From: Nostoc linckia NIES-25
GTDB lineage: Bacteria; Cyanobacteriota; Cyanobacteriia; Cyanobacteriales; Nostocaceae
Assembly: GCF_002368035.1 (NCBI RefSeq)
Contig: NZ_AP018223.1
Span: 145,072 to 209,071 of the forward strand
Reading direction: 5' to 3'
Length of the DNA: 64,000 bases
The notes under the pieces are model-generated. The model had not been told where the DNA came from. It searched no databases and worked only from the letters and a program-made list of their open reading frames with translations. Position numbers and translations under genes: made by a program. Numbering within the stretch: position 1 is the stretch's first letter; the number at the start of each line of letters is the position of its first letter. Shown here piece by piece: positions 9,204 to 18,286 of the stretch.

Positions 9204-9337
9204 AAATACGGTTCGGTTAACGTGTTTATTCCTCGAAGATCCCCGCAACCTCCTTAAAAAGGCTTGCTCATAACCCTCTTTTACCCCCTTAAAAAGGGGG
9301 TCGCCGTAGGCGGGGGGGTCTTAACCGAACCGTATTG
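9204..9337. mobile_element. MITE-like element, family A
   Basis: The terminal inverted repeats are AATACGGTTCGGTTAA and its perfect complement. The flanks, ATCAACATTC (9194-9203) and GTCAGCATTC (9338-9347), match at 8 of 10 positions, consistent with an aged 10-bp TSD. The interior holds the CCCCCTTAAAAAGGGGG palindrome shared with other families. Confidence 0.8.
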
Positions 9338-9363
9338 GTCAGCATTCCCCCTCACCCAACAAA

Positions 9364-9394
9364 CCAAAAACAGCCACGACACAAGATCGTGACT
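9364..9394 (-). terminator. Rho-independent terminator of sodB
   Basis: On the minus strand CAGTCACGA and TCGTGGCTG form a nine-pair stem with one G-U wobble around a seven-base loop, followed by TTTTTGG. It lies about 65 bp after the sodB stop. Confidence 0.75.
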
Positions 9395-9457
9395 GCTGGG
9401 AATTTATTGATAACTGTTAAAAGCTACTGTCACAGCCAGTTAAAAATCGGCTGTTGA

Positions 9458-10060
9458 TTAAGCTTTAGCAAGGTTTTCAGTAACGAAGTCCCAGTTGACT
9501 AAGTTCTCTAGGAAATTCTTAATGAAGGCTGGACGGGCGTTTCTGTAGTCAATATAGTATGCATGTTCCCAAACATCCAAGGTTAAGAGTGCCTTCTGGC
9601 CATGAGCTAGAGGGTTCTCTGCATTTGGTGTTTTAATCACTTTCAGCGTACCGCCATCATCAATTAACCAAGCCCATCCACTGCCGAATTGAGTTGCAGC
9701 TGCGTTAGAAAACTCTTCCTTGAATTTGTCGAAGCTACCAAAATCTTTATCAATCTTGGCTGCAAGGTCACCGGTGGGTGCGCCACCACCTGCTGGTTTC
9801 AAGGAATTCCAAAAGAAGGTGTGGTTCCAAACTTGGGCTGCGTTGTTAAAGATTCCGGTTTTAGAGGAGTCTTTGAAGGAAATTTGGATCACCTCTTCGA
9901 GAGATTTATTAGCAAGGTCAGTACCTTCAGTCAGCTTGTTGAGGTTGTCTACGTAAGCTTTGTGATGCTTGCCATAGTGGTACTCAAAAGTTTCAGCTTT
10001 CATACCGTAAGACTCTAGAGCATCAGGCGCGAAGGGTAGGGGGGGCTGTTCAAATGCCAT
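9458..10060 (-). CDS. sodB: Superoxide dismutase, probably iron type
   Basis: This 200-residue cytosolic enzyme dismutates superoxide to oxygen and hydrogen peroxide. The four metal ligands are visible: H28 (EYHYGKHH), H80 (QVWNHTFFW), D162 and H166 (LDVWEHAYY). The AAQVWNHTFFW pattern and lack of a signal peptide or membrane anchor favour cytosolic Fe-SOD (SodB) over the membrane-bound Mn-SOD of Nostocales. A GAGG ribosome site lies upstream of the ATG and a clear terminator follows. Monocistronic. Confidence 0.95.
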   Translation of the reverse strand: MAFEQPPLPFAPDALESYGMKAETFEYHYGKHHKAYVDNLNKLTEGTDLANKSLEEVIQISFKDSSKTGIFNNAAQVWNHTFFWNSLKPAGGGAPTGDLAAKIDKDFGSFDKFKEEFSNAAATQFGSGWAWLIDDGGTLKVIKTPNAENPLAHGQKALLTLDVWEHAYYIDYRNARPAFIKNFLENLVNWDFVTENLAKA

Positions 10061-10422
10061 TGTGTGAAATCCTCTCTTTAGCGGTTTCCAGGTTTAAGCT
10101 ATTGCAGAAGCTTAGAAAATTAGCAGCTTTTATTTTTGGCAGTTTTATGTCTTTTATGATGAAACATAAAACTTAACATCGTCATTTTACTACCAAAGTG
10201 AAGATAAAAACAAAGTACTTCTCTAATAAGTAAAATAAGTCAAACTGCTAGGGAATAATGGCTATAAATAAAAATGACTAATATTTCATAGCTAAAAGCC
10301 AATATTGCAATCTGATTTGAAACACATCAATCGCAAGGCTTATATTTCCGAATTCTCTAATAAGTCACAGACTTTTTTGTTCAGCAATAATTGAGGATTG
10401 CTATAAAAATTGGTATTAAGTA

Positions 10423-10539
10423 TAGAACTTACGCACTGAAGCCTGAAACCTAGATCCCCCCTAGCCCCCCGATAAATTGGGGGGAACTTCTAAAGCCCCC
10501 TTTTTAAGGGGGTTAGGGGATCTAAGTGCGTAAGTCCTA
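10423..10539. mobile_element. MITE-like element, family B (5-bp TSD)
   Basis: This 117-bp element has ends TAGAACTTACGCACT and AGTGCGTAAGTCCTA, with one mismatch. It is flanked by a perfect 5-bp direct repeat, AAGTA (10418-10422 and 10540-10544). Its core is a G/C-run palindrome, unlike the core of the other family B copies at 25209 and 51192. Confidence 0.85.
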
Positions 10540-10544
10540 AAGTA

Positions 10545-11002
10545 ATCAAAAACAGCAATTAAAGCTTTGAAACTTCTACCTTTAGTTAGATGAATTGCTA
10601 TCTAAATAATCAGTCGAAAGCTAGATGAATTAATTCTTAAAAAAATCTATTATTTTAAAAAATTTTTGCATAAAATTAAATTCATCAAAAATAAAACTAT
10701 TTAATATCTATCTGAATTTTGGTACTGTCTCTGGGTGCAATAAATCTAGAGTCAGGGAAGTAGTACAAGGCATCCGCTCGTATCAATAAGGTTATTTCAT
10801 TATTAATAAACTCCAAAAGCACCTCATTAATCTCTGCTTATTGAAAAAGATTTTAGAGATTGCCTTGAGGTTTACAAAATTAAATAAAACAGTAAATGCT
10901 GATGCTAGTTTTTTCGTTGATTCTTAACCTTGGTTATGAGAAGTCTAATTTAAATGCGTTTGCCTTAGAGTCTGCCTCCTTACAAAGCATAAAAAGAAAC
11001 CA
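10545..11002. other. Intergenic spacer
   Basis: AT-rich spacer with no supported gene or hairpin. It may carry the promoter of the small membrane protein that follows. Confidence 0.35.
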
Positions 11003-11410
11003 ATGAAACACTTTACCCTGTTTACTTTCCTGTATCTAGTAGCGGGAGTTTGCCTAAGTGCGATCGCACTTGGGCATCGTGACATCGCTCAAAACCATAA
11101 AACAGCCCTGCTAGTTAATGCTGGACTGTTATACCTTGTCGCTGTCCTCAGTACCTTTCCATTTTGGCGACAAGGCTTAATACGCAGGCAAGCGAGACTG
11201 CGCGATAAACCTGCTTGGGATCGAAATTTTTTCAAGATCTTATTTTTGCTCGTCATTGGATTGACGCTTTTTACAGCGATCCCTGACTTGGTGAATCACA
11301 ACTGGGCGATGGAGGCGATCGCGAGAGCATCTGCCGTGCCAATGGTCATTCTGGCAAGTGTAGAACAACTCTTTGTCAGAAGCAAATTCGGTAATAATCC
11401 TGATTACTAA
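11003..11410 (+). CDS. Small membrane protein of unknown function
   Basis: This 135-residue protein has about four hydrophobic segments: residues 5-24, 34-53, 70-90 and a weaker one near 108-123. A strongly basic loop (FWRQGLIRRQARLRDK) lies between the second and third, which suggests an inner-membrane protein with that loop in the cytoplasm. I do not recognise a family. It stands alone between repeat-rich spacers, and an AAGAAACC stretch, not a good ribosome site, precedes the ATG. Confidence 0.75.
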   Translation: MKHFTLFTFLYLVAGVCLSAIALGHRDIAQNHKTALLVNAGLLYLVAVLSTFPFWRQGLIRRQARLRDKPAWDRNFFKILFLLVIGLTLFTAIPDLVNHNWAMEAIARASAVPMVILASVEQLFVRSKFGNNPDY

Positions 11411-11553
11411 ACAGACAGCACAGAACCAGACAAACGCATCTTTGCTAACTAATCATTAGTAAACAGAAGAGTATAACAGAAGCGGCAGACAAGGTGACAG
11501 TAGTAGAGATTGATTAAATGGTTTTTCTCCTGTCTCCTTGTCCTGTTCGGTGG

Positions 11554-13158
11554 CTACCACTCAGATAAACGTTGCTGGTAGTAGTTAACGATTTGTGCTG
11601 TGACTTGAGACACGTCTAAACCATCTGTTTGCAGTTCGATCGCATCTGCCGCTTTTTGCAAAGGAGAAATTTTACGCGTACTATCTTTGGTGTCGCGTTC
11701 GGCAATGTCGCGTTCGAGTTGTTCTAAACTCACTTCAGGTTGACCAAGTTTTTGAAAATCTTGCTGGCGACGACGTGCGCGTTCGCTAACAGAAGCGGTT
11801 AAGAAAATTTTCACTTCGGCATCGGGGAACACATGAGTACCAATGTCCCGGCCTTCAGCTACTAAACCGCCTTTTTTACCCCAGCTTTGCTGTTGTTTAA
11901 CCAGTGCTTGACGTACAGCGCTTTGTGCAGCGATCGCGGATACTTGGGAGGTGACCTCAACCGTGCGAATTTCTTGGGTTACATCAATACCGTTAATCCA
12001 AACCCGCACGGGAAATTGTAAATCCTGGGTGGGAGTAAGTTGAATTTGACATCGGCTAGCTAATTCGGCGATCGCACACTCATCATTAATCGCAATACCC
12101 TTTTGCAGTACCAACCAAGTTACAGCGCGGTACATTGCTCCTGAATCTAAATACACTAAATTCAGCTTTGCTGCTACTTGACGCGCCACTGTCGATTTTC
12201 CAGCACCGGCCGGGCCATCAATGGCGATGATGGGTTGACGATCGCGCAAAATAATATTATCAATCAAACGTGTAGAACCCAAACGTGCTGCGATCGCCAG
12301 CATTCCTTCCTCCTGAACTTTATCTAAAGACATCAACGTAGTCGGTTCAACCAATTCAATATATTCCACTAAAAGCGTGCTGACCATTGTCAGTTCTTGC
12401 TGTATTATTGCTATCAATTTGCTGCGATCGCGAAGTCCTTGGCGAAACGCAGCTTCAGCTTTTAGCAAGCCACGATACAGCACCGCTGCTTGCTCTTTTT
12501 CTGTTGCAGTCAAATAATGATTGCGAGAACTCAAGGCAAGACCTGATGCTTCCCGTACTGTTGGACAAGCAACAATTTCCACTGGCAAATTTAAATCAGC
12601 TACTAGCCGCTTAATAATTGCCAGTTGCTGACCATCCTTTTGACCGAAGTAGGCTCGGTCAGGCTGTACCAAGTTGAAAAGCTTGGTCACAATCGTAGCG
12701 ACACCCTGAAAGTGACCCAGCCGAGAACGACCACACAAGCCTGTTATCATAGCAGATGGGGGGATAACTTGTGTAACCTTTGATTCTTGTATACTTTTCT
12801 GGGGTACCGTCATCTCTTCCGGAGTCGGCGCAAAAATCGCATCTACCCCAAATTGTTCGCAAAGCTGTTGGTCTTGCTCTAAAGTCCGCGGATAACGTTC
12901 GTAATCCTCATTAGGGCCAAATTGCAAGGGATTGACGAAAATACTCACAATCACCGTAGAATTTTCTTGCCGCGCCCGTTGAATCAAGCTTAAATGACCT
13001 TGATGCAAATTCCCCATTGTGGGCACCAGACCGACTGCCGTCTGATGCCAGCCACTCGCCTCATCTAGTGCCATTTCTGGAACCGCAATCAGCTTGTTTT
13101 CCAAGCAGCGTTTAGTTAAATAGCAGCGTAAAGCCGCAACTGTTGTCAACAGGCGCAC
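11554..13158 (-). CDS. panC/cmk: Bifunctional pantoate-beta-alanine ligase / cytidylate kinase
   Basis: This 534-residue fusion joins two enzymes. Residues about 1-300 are pantothenate synthetase (PanC), which condenses pantoate and beta-alanine using ATP; the HIGH-like motif with H52 and H55 (GNLHQGH) and GLALSSRN near 207-214 are present. Residues about 308-534 are cytidylate kinase (Cmk), with the P-loop G316-PAGAGKS-T324 and the Arg-rich lid region (SERARRRQQD). The fusion is well known in cyanobacteria. It starts with GTG at 13158. No partner gene is adjacent. Confidence 0.96.
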   Translation of the reverse strand: MRLLTTVAALRCYLTKRCLENKLIAVPEMALDEASGWHQTAVGLVPTMGNLHQGHLSLIQRARQENSTVIVSIFVNPLQFGPNEDYERYPRTLEQDQQLCEQFGVDAIFAPTPEEMTVPQKSIQESKVTQVIPPSAMITGLCGRSRLGHFQGVATIVTKLFNLVQPDRAYFGQKDGQQLAIIKRLVADLNLPVEIVACPTVREASGLALSSRNHYLTATEKEQAAVLYRGLLKAEAAFRQGLRDRSKLIAIIQQELTMVSTLLVEYIELVEPTTLMSLDKVQEEGMLAIAARLGSTRLIDNIILRDRQPIIAIDGPAGAGKSTVARQVAAKLNLVYLDSGAMYRAVTWLVLQKGIAINDECAIAELASRCQIQLTPTQDLQFPVRVWINGIDVTQEIRTVEVTSQVSAIAAQSAVRQALVKQQQSWGKKGGLVAEGRDIGTHVFPDAEVKIFLTASVSERARRRQQDFQKLGQPEVSLEQLERDIAERDTKDSTRKISPLQKAADAIELQTDGLDVSQVTAQIVNYYQQRLSEW

Positions 13159-13255
13159 AAAAATACCCCTAGTTCTCTCATCCCTCCCCCGTTAGTTTAT
13201 ATCTGAAATAGAGGCGATGGTTGAACTAGAGGAATTAAGTATGGGCAAACAGAGC

Positions 13256-13575
13256 ATGGGGAAAGGGAAAGGGGAAAAGGGGAAAGGGAAAGGGGAAAGG
13301 GAAAGGGGAAAAGGGGAAAGGGAAAAGGGGAAAGGGAAAGGGGAAAGATTGAATTTATTCCTTTAACCTTTCCCCTTGCTCCCCGATCGCCAGTCCTTTA
13401 TCTTTGGGCAAACAAGGCATGGGGAAAGGGAAAGGGGTATGGTTCGACAAGCTCACCAACCGGGGAAAAAGGGAAAGATTGAATTTATTCCTTTATCCTT
13501 TCCCCTTTAACCTTTCCCCTTTAACCTTTCCCCTTTAACCTTTCCCCTTTCCCCTTTCCCCTTTCCCCTTTCCCC
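13256..13575. repeat. Long purine-tract / pyrimidine-tract inverted repeat
   Basis: An array of GGGGAAAGGGAAA-type units (13256-13350) is mirrored by CCTTTCCCCTTT-type units (13490-13575), with a further partial array at 13418-13470. The two halves can pair into a very long imperfect hairpin. It lies between the panC-cmk promoter region and the 3' end of the RlpA-like gene. Confidence 0.8.
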
Positions 13576-13582
13576 AGTCCCT

Positions 13583-14692
13583 TTATCTTCCCAAAACTTC
13601 AACATGCACTGGTGCAACACCACTACCCATCATTCCCAAAATTCGAGCAGCACCAGCAGACAAGTCAATGATTCGACCCCGAATGTAGGGGCCTCGGTCA
13701 TTAATCCGCACCACTACAGAACGACCATTGCGGGTGTTGGTCACACGAACTTGTGTGCCAAAGGGTAGGCTACGGTGGGCTGCGGTCATTCCTTCTGGGT
13801 TGAACCTCTGGCCGCTAGCAGTACGATTGCCGGAACCGTCATAGCCGTAATAAGAAGCTATGCCTCTGAAGGCAGCTCGGACTCCGCCGACAGCAATCTC
13901 CTGCGGTAGCTTGCGTATTGATACTGGCTGACGCGCTGGCATGTTTGCAACCTCGCTTAAGGGCGATGCATTGCCTAGTAGTCTCCGCAAACGATTGGTT
14001 GCTTGCAATGCATCTTGCGCCAGATTGTTGGTGCTATCTGCTAGCCGCGTACCTTGATTGATTTCTACTAATTCTTCGCCGTTAACTTTGATTGTATAGC
14101 GATCGCCAGATCCCGCTTCTACAGGGAGGCTCTTGCCTTGGGGAAGATTTGCAACTTTAGATTCCCCGCCTGCTTTCCAACTTACGGTAATCTTGCTCGC
14201 GTCTATATTTTCCCGGTTTAACTGGTTAATTTTAGCTGCTATTACTCCAGCTATCTCAACCGGATCGTTGTCAACAGAATTAATCTGATTATTTGCTCCG
14301 GCTACATTTACAACACTTGCCGTTTTTGGTGAGTTGCTAGCAATAAGGGCGTATGATTGTACGCCCTCTGTTTCGTTTATTGCACCAACTTTTTTAGTCT
14401 CAACACTTGTATCTGATACAGAACTTAAAAAGGTGAGAACGGGAATATTTTTGATATAAAGAGTTGCCGCCTTACGTCCTCCAATGTTGTAAGGATGAAT
14501 TTGCGTAATCACAGCATCCGAGGTTTGCTCCCCTGCTCCTGATTTGTACTCTCCCACTTTCACCACATCAGATGCAGGCGATTTTGGGGCAGCCAACGCA
14601 TTTCCCTTGGTGGTTTGAGTACAACCGATTGAGGGTATTCCCAAAACAGTCAGAGACAGAGCAACAATTGTCCAGAAATGTCTTTGATTCAT
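13583..14692 (-). CDS. RlpA-like septal ring lytic transglycosylase family protein
   Basis: This exported 369-residue protein has an N-terminal signal (residues about 7-23, ending SIGC, an imperfect lipobox). A long low-complexity central region follows. The C-terminal double-psi beta-barrel of the RlpA family starts near residue 276: GIASYYGYDGSGNRTASG, then MTAAHRSLPFGT, then VVVRINDRGP. RlpA proteins cleave or bind denuded peptidoglycan at septa. No SPOR domain follows the barrel, unlike Pseudomonas RlpA. The stop lies against the long purine/pyrimidine repeat. Confidence 0.88.
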   Translation of the reverse strand: MNQRHFWTIVALSLTVLGIPSIGCTQTTKGNALAAPKSPASDVVKVGEYKSGAGEQTSDAVITQIHPYNIGGRKAATLYIKNIPVLTFLSSVSDTSVETKKVGAINETEGVQSYALIASNSPKTASVVNVAGANNQINSVDNDPVEIAGVIAAKINQLNRENIDASKITVSWKAGGESKVANLPQGKSLPVEAGSGDRYTIKVNGEELVEINQGTRLADSTNNLAQDALQATNRLRRLLGNASPLSEVANMPARQPVSIRKLPQEIAVGGVRAAFRGIASYYGYDGSGNRTASGQRFNPEGMTAAHRSLPFGTQVRVTNTRNGRSVVVRINDRGPYIRGRIIDLSAGAARILGMMGSGVAPVHVEVLGR

Positions 14693-15655
14693 GCGTCCAA
14701 TTTTAAAGCGACTGTAGAACTTAAGAGAACTTAAGTCTTATAATTCCTGGGATTTTTACGTAGTAAATACGTGAATTCCCTTCCTAAAAACTCGAATTCG
14801 TTCCGCTTTCACTTTGTATTTTGTAACTGCAACAGACTAGCATGAACCTTTTAGCTTGGGGATCAGGGTTTTACCGTAATTCTTGACAACTTTACCCAAA
14901 ACAATTTGGTATTTTCACCGCGAAACCTTGCTTGAATGCGGATTTTGACTATGTAACGTTTTTTTCGGCAAGCCAAAATTTTCTTAACAAAACTTTACAT
15001 TTTTTGGCTGCTCAACTCATAGCGCCTTGTCCGCATAAGTTTCTAAGGCTCACAGTTATGTGTGTATTCTATATGACATCATTTTGTACGGTTTTCTTTA
15101 GATAATTAATATAGCTTTAATTAAATGGCATCGGCACAAATACTCAAAAATTCTTATTTAATTAAATCTTTAGATTTTCTTAAAAATACTCTGCGATCGT
15201 AGTTAGAGATAAAACCACCGTGCAAATTAGTGGAAGTTGATTATCTTTTTTTTGAAGTATTTTCTAGCTAAATTAACCACGATCTGTATTATTCATAACT
15301 AGGTTAAATTTAGTAATTTATATAACTTGCTATAGCAGTATTACTGTGTATAAAAAAAAGGATAGTACGCAAGCGAACTTTTTTTATGATTAATCATAAA
15401 AAAATTCGGAAAGCTTGCCGATCGCTTCTATGTAATTTTTATAATGTCATAAAAAGTACATTTGGTATTTTGATATCTAAGTATGGTTCGAGAATAGGGA
15501 GTAGGCAATGGGTAGTAGAGAAAGATTAATTGCCTCTACCTTAAGGTATACATTATTTTTTCACGCAATCAGCTTGAATTGCTATATATGTAGCAAGTTT
15601 TTCGTAAAATGCTATCAGCTTCGTAGCAAATCAAGTAAATTCAGGAGATTTAGAA
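14693..15655. other. 960-bp intergenic region before the glutaminase
   Basis: No convincing gene. It contains a 26-bp perfect A/T palindrome centred on ATGATTAATCAT (15379-15404), extended by GCAAGC/GCTTGC arms into a long hairpin (15369-15418). This lies about 240 bp ahead of the glutaminase and could be regulatory. Confidence 0.5.
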
Positions 15656-16606
15656 ATAGACTCGTCATCATTATTAACTGTTCTCAACGACTTGCATTCC
15701 CAGTACAAGTCATTGGGCGAGGGTGCAGTAGCTAAGTACATTCCGGAACTAGCAAAAGTAAACCCAGACTTGTTTAGTATTTGCATTGCTACCGTAGATG
15801 GTCAGGTTCACAAAGTTGGGGACTGGGAGCAGTTCTTTACGATTCAGTCGATCTCCAAAGTATTTGCTTATGGACTTGCTTTAGAAGATCGTGGGCGGGA
15901 TTATATGTTGACGAGAGTTGGCGTCGAACCGACGGGGGATGCATTCAACGCGATTATTTTGGATGAGCAATCAAAGCGGCCTTATAACCCAATGGTAAAC
16001 GCTGGAGCGATCGCCACCACTAGCTTAATCAAAGGATCTGGCGCCACCGAACGCCTGAATCGGATGCTGGAGATGTTCCGGCGATATATTGGCCGCGATG
16101 TGTTCGTTGACATATCAGTTTTTACCTCAGAACGCAGTACCGGACATCGCAACCGCGCAATGGCACACTTAATGCTCAACTTTGGGATGATAGACCCCAA
16201 CATTGAAGAAGCATTGGATCTTTATTTTCAGCAGTGCGCCGTACTGGTGAATTGCCAAGACTTAGCAGTGATGGCAGCGACTCTGGCCAATAGAGGTGTT
16301 AACCCCATTACCAAAGAACGAGCAGTGGATAAGCCTTACATTAAAGATATTTTGAGTGTGATGTACACCTGTGGAATGTACAACTTTGCTGGTGAGTGGG
16401 CTTACAAAATTGGTATTCCGGCGAAAAGTGGAATTTGTGGCGGCATTATTGCCGTTGTACCAAATAAGATGGGCATTGGAGTTTTTTCGCCACCGTTGGA
16501 TGTACGAGGTAATAGCGTGCGCGGGGTAAAAGTGTGCGAAGAACTTTCCCAACGCTTGGGTTTACATTTATTTGACTGTTCAAATGAAGAGGCAAAATTT
16601 GAGTAA
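15656..16606 (+). CDS. glsA: Glutaminase, start codon apparently ATA
   Basis: This is a serine-dependent beta-lactamase-fold glutaminase that hydrolyses glutamine to glutamate and ammonia. The S-x-x-K catalytic pair is in TIQSISK, and VEPTGDAFN, MVNAGAIATTS and PAKSGICGG are strongly family-like. The first conventional start in frame is TTG at 15692, but the family N-terminus continues upstream: codons from 15656 read I-D-S-S-S-L-L-T-V-L-N-D-L-H-S-Q. An AGGAG ribosome site (15643-15647) sits eight bases before an ATA codon at 15656, exactly where ATG is expected. A point change of ATG to ATA is the simplest reading, so expression may be low or start at TTG. Confidence 0.88.
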   Translation: MDSSSLLTVLNDLHSQYKSLGEGAVAKYIPELAKVNPDLFSICIATVDGQVHKVGDWEQFFTIQSISKVFAYGLALEDRGRDYMLTRVGVEPTGDAFNAIILDEQSKRPYNPMVNAGAIATTSLIKGSGATERLNRMLEMFRRYIGRDVFVDISVFTSERSTGHRNRAMAHLMLNFGMIDPNIEEALDLYFQQCAVLVNCQDLAVMAATLANRGVNPITKERAVDKPYIKDILSVMYTCGMYNFAGEWAYKIGIPAKSGICGGIIAVVPNKMGIGVFSPPLDVRGNSVRGVKVCEELSQRLGLHLFDCSNEEAKFE

Positions 16607-16638
16607 ATTAGAAAATTAAAAGAAACTTAGCAGCGTTA

Positions 16639-17031
16639 AGGGACTTCCAATTAAAAAAATAGCCAGTTTTGTAGGGTGTGTTAGCGACGCGTAACGCACC
16701 GCCAGTATTTGGGTGCGTTACGGCTTTCGCCTAACACACCCTACTGGCGTGACAAGGCTAAAATGTTGCAATAGATTTTATTGTGGGATGGGTGTCCTCA
16801 CCCGTCCGGGCGGGCAGGATGCCCACCCCACAAGAGTTTACTAATGCACTATTTTAAGCTTGCCACGCCACTACTGGCGTGACAAGGCTAAAATGTTGCA
16901 ATAGATTTTATTATGGGATGGGTGTCCTCACCCGTCCGGGCGGGCAGGATGCCCACCCCACAAGAGTTTACTAATGCACTATTTTAAGCTTGCCACGCCA
17001 CTACTGTATATTTTATTTTTTGGAAGTCCCT
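16639..17031. repeat. Compound repeat element with AGGGACTTCCAA ends
   Basis: Terminal inverted repeats AGGGACTTCCAA (left) and TTGGAAGTCCCT (right) bound a 393-bp region. It contains a GTGTGTTAGCG/CGCCTAACACAC module and a 130-bp tandem duplication. A shorter relative with AGGGACTACCAA ends is at 32088-32211. No clear TSD was found. Confidence 0.65.
16741..17000. repeat. Tandem duplication, 2 x 130 bp
   Basis: The units 16741-16870 and 16871-17000 begin CTACTGGCGTGACAAGGCTA and differ at one base by eye (TTGTGGG versus TTATGGG), indicating recent duplication. A diverged single copy is at 40048-40179. Each unit has a GTGTCCTCACCCGTCC/GGGCGGGCAGGATGCCC core. Confidence 0.9.
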
Positions 17032-17093
17032 AAACGTTGAGCTTGGAAGGCAATGCGCGATCGCCTTTTACTAAATTCTTTTTTTAGTCATAA

Positions 17094-17894
17094 CTATTTG
17101 AACTTATTTATTACTGCTTGCAGATACTTTTTAGAGGCGGCTTCTGCTTGAGAACGGATAATCAATGGGGTTTTTAATTCAGCGCGAAGCTGGCAGTAAA
17201 AGGTAATGGTATATTGGAGCGATCGCGCAATTTCTTGGGCATCGTGTTTAGCAGGAATAGTCTCGCAAAAATCGCTCACCAGAGATGGAATTTCCTTTTC
17301 CAGATTCCTCACACCGCGTGGAAGCAGTCCAGCTTGGACTTTGGCTAATGGCGCTAGGACTTGTCCGCGCAGAAAAGAAAGAAAATCAATGAGTTCAAAA
17401 AGTTCGCCTCTTCCTAATTTCGTTGCACCGTAGTGTACCCACACCCAGAAACGGTCTTCAATCCACTGTTGGTCTACGGGTGGATAGTTTCGCGGGTTTT
17501 CACAAACAGCCAAGCTTAGTAAATTTCCTCGTTCCCAAAGAACGATAGGATTTTCTATGCGGTTTGTTTGGAAATGTTCTAAAAGCAAAAACTTCAAATC
17601 GACGTGTACGAGAGGTTCGTCATACAGACAGATTAACAATCTAGGTTCGCCGACGTGTTCGCCAGTAAAAGCAGCCAGCAGTTTTCCCAGCTTGCTGGCT
17701 AAAAGCTGACGTTCCTGTAAAACTTCATGATAACGAGCATCATCGACAACAATAATTAGATCGAGGTCAGAATACTCATCCATTTCTCCAGTTAAATAGG
17801 AACCAGCGATCGCTACACCTAGCAAACGTTCATCTGTTTTCAAGTTTGCCAGAATTTGCTCTAGTAGTTCTCGTTGTGGTTCGGGAACAGCCAT
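17094..17894 (-). CDS. Nucleotidyltransferase-domain protein
   Basis: This 266-residue protein has the Pol-beta superfamily signature: G31-S32 (AIAGSYLTG) followed by D43-x-D45 (YSDLDLIIV). That is the metal-binding arrangement of aminoglycoside adenylyltransferases and minimal nucleotidyltransferases. The rest is helical and resembles the C-terminal part of stand-alone NTases. A third acidic residue is probably in VHVDLKFL near 97-100. The substrate is unknown, and no HEPN partner is adjacent, so a toxin-antitoxin role is not supported. Confidence 0.8.
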   Translation of the reverse strand: MAVPEPQRELLEQILANLKTDERLLGVAIAGSYLTGEMDEYSDLDLIIVVDDARYHEVLQERQLLASKLGKLLAAFTGEHVGEPRLLICLYDEPLVHVDLKFLLLEHFQTNRIENPIVLWERGNLLSLAVCENPRNYPPVDQQWIEDRFWVWVHYGATKLGRGELFELIDFLSFLRGQVLAPLAKVQAGLLPRGVRNLEKEIPSLVSDFCETIPAKHDAQEIARSLQYTITFYCQLRAELKTPLIIRSQAEAASKKYLQAVINKFK

Positions 17895-18054
17895 ATTAAC
17901 TCCAATTTAGCGATCGCCAAACTTTAAATTAACCCGCTTCTGGTGTCCGTCCAACCGTAAGCAACCTCAACCAATTGTACATTGGCAATCTGATTTGCTT
18001 TTGGTTCAGCTGCTGACCGCCAAGGCTTTGATAGAAGCGGGAGGGGGGTTATTA

Positions 18055-18162
18055 GACCTCTTGCATAAATCAAAAAGAAGAACCCCACCCCGCCAAAGCT
18101 ACGCTTTGTCTCCCCTCCCCTTAGCAAGGGGAGGGGTTGGGGGTGGGGTTTTGCAAGAGGTC
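18055..18162. mobile_element. MITE-like element, family D
   Basis: The ends GACCTCTTGCATAA and TTTTGCAAGAGGTC are inverted repeats bounded by TA on both sides (or ATT if the ends are taken one base further out). The core is the CCCCTCCCC...GGGGAGGGG palindrome shared with the element at 3279. Relatives are at 20594 and 23447. Confidence 0.7.
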
Positions 18163-18286
18163 TATTGGCTAAAACCCACACATCGAACTCTAACTGTTAT
18201 CAGTGAAAATCAATGTAGAGACGTTGCAATGCAACGTCTCTACAAAGGTTTTAGGCAACGCAGAATTAATTTCTGGAGATATCTAT

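Noticed and set aside
9689..10018. Plus-strand frames opposite sodB
   Set aside because: Antisense shadows of a fully conserved enzyme gene.
15508..15735. 75-codon frame overlapping the glutaminase start
   Set aside because: Low-complexity translation in a different frame from the conserved glutaminase N-terminus.
18055..18162. Firm target duplication for family D
   Set aside because: TA and ATT both fit; the copy at 23447 supports only TA, so the duplication length is undecided.
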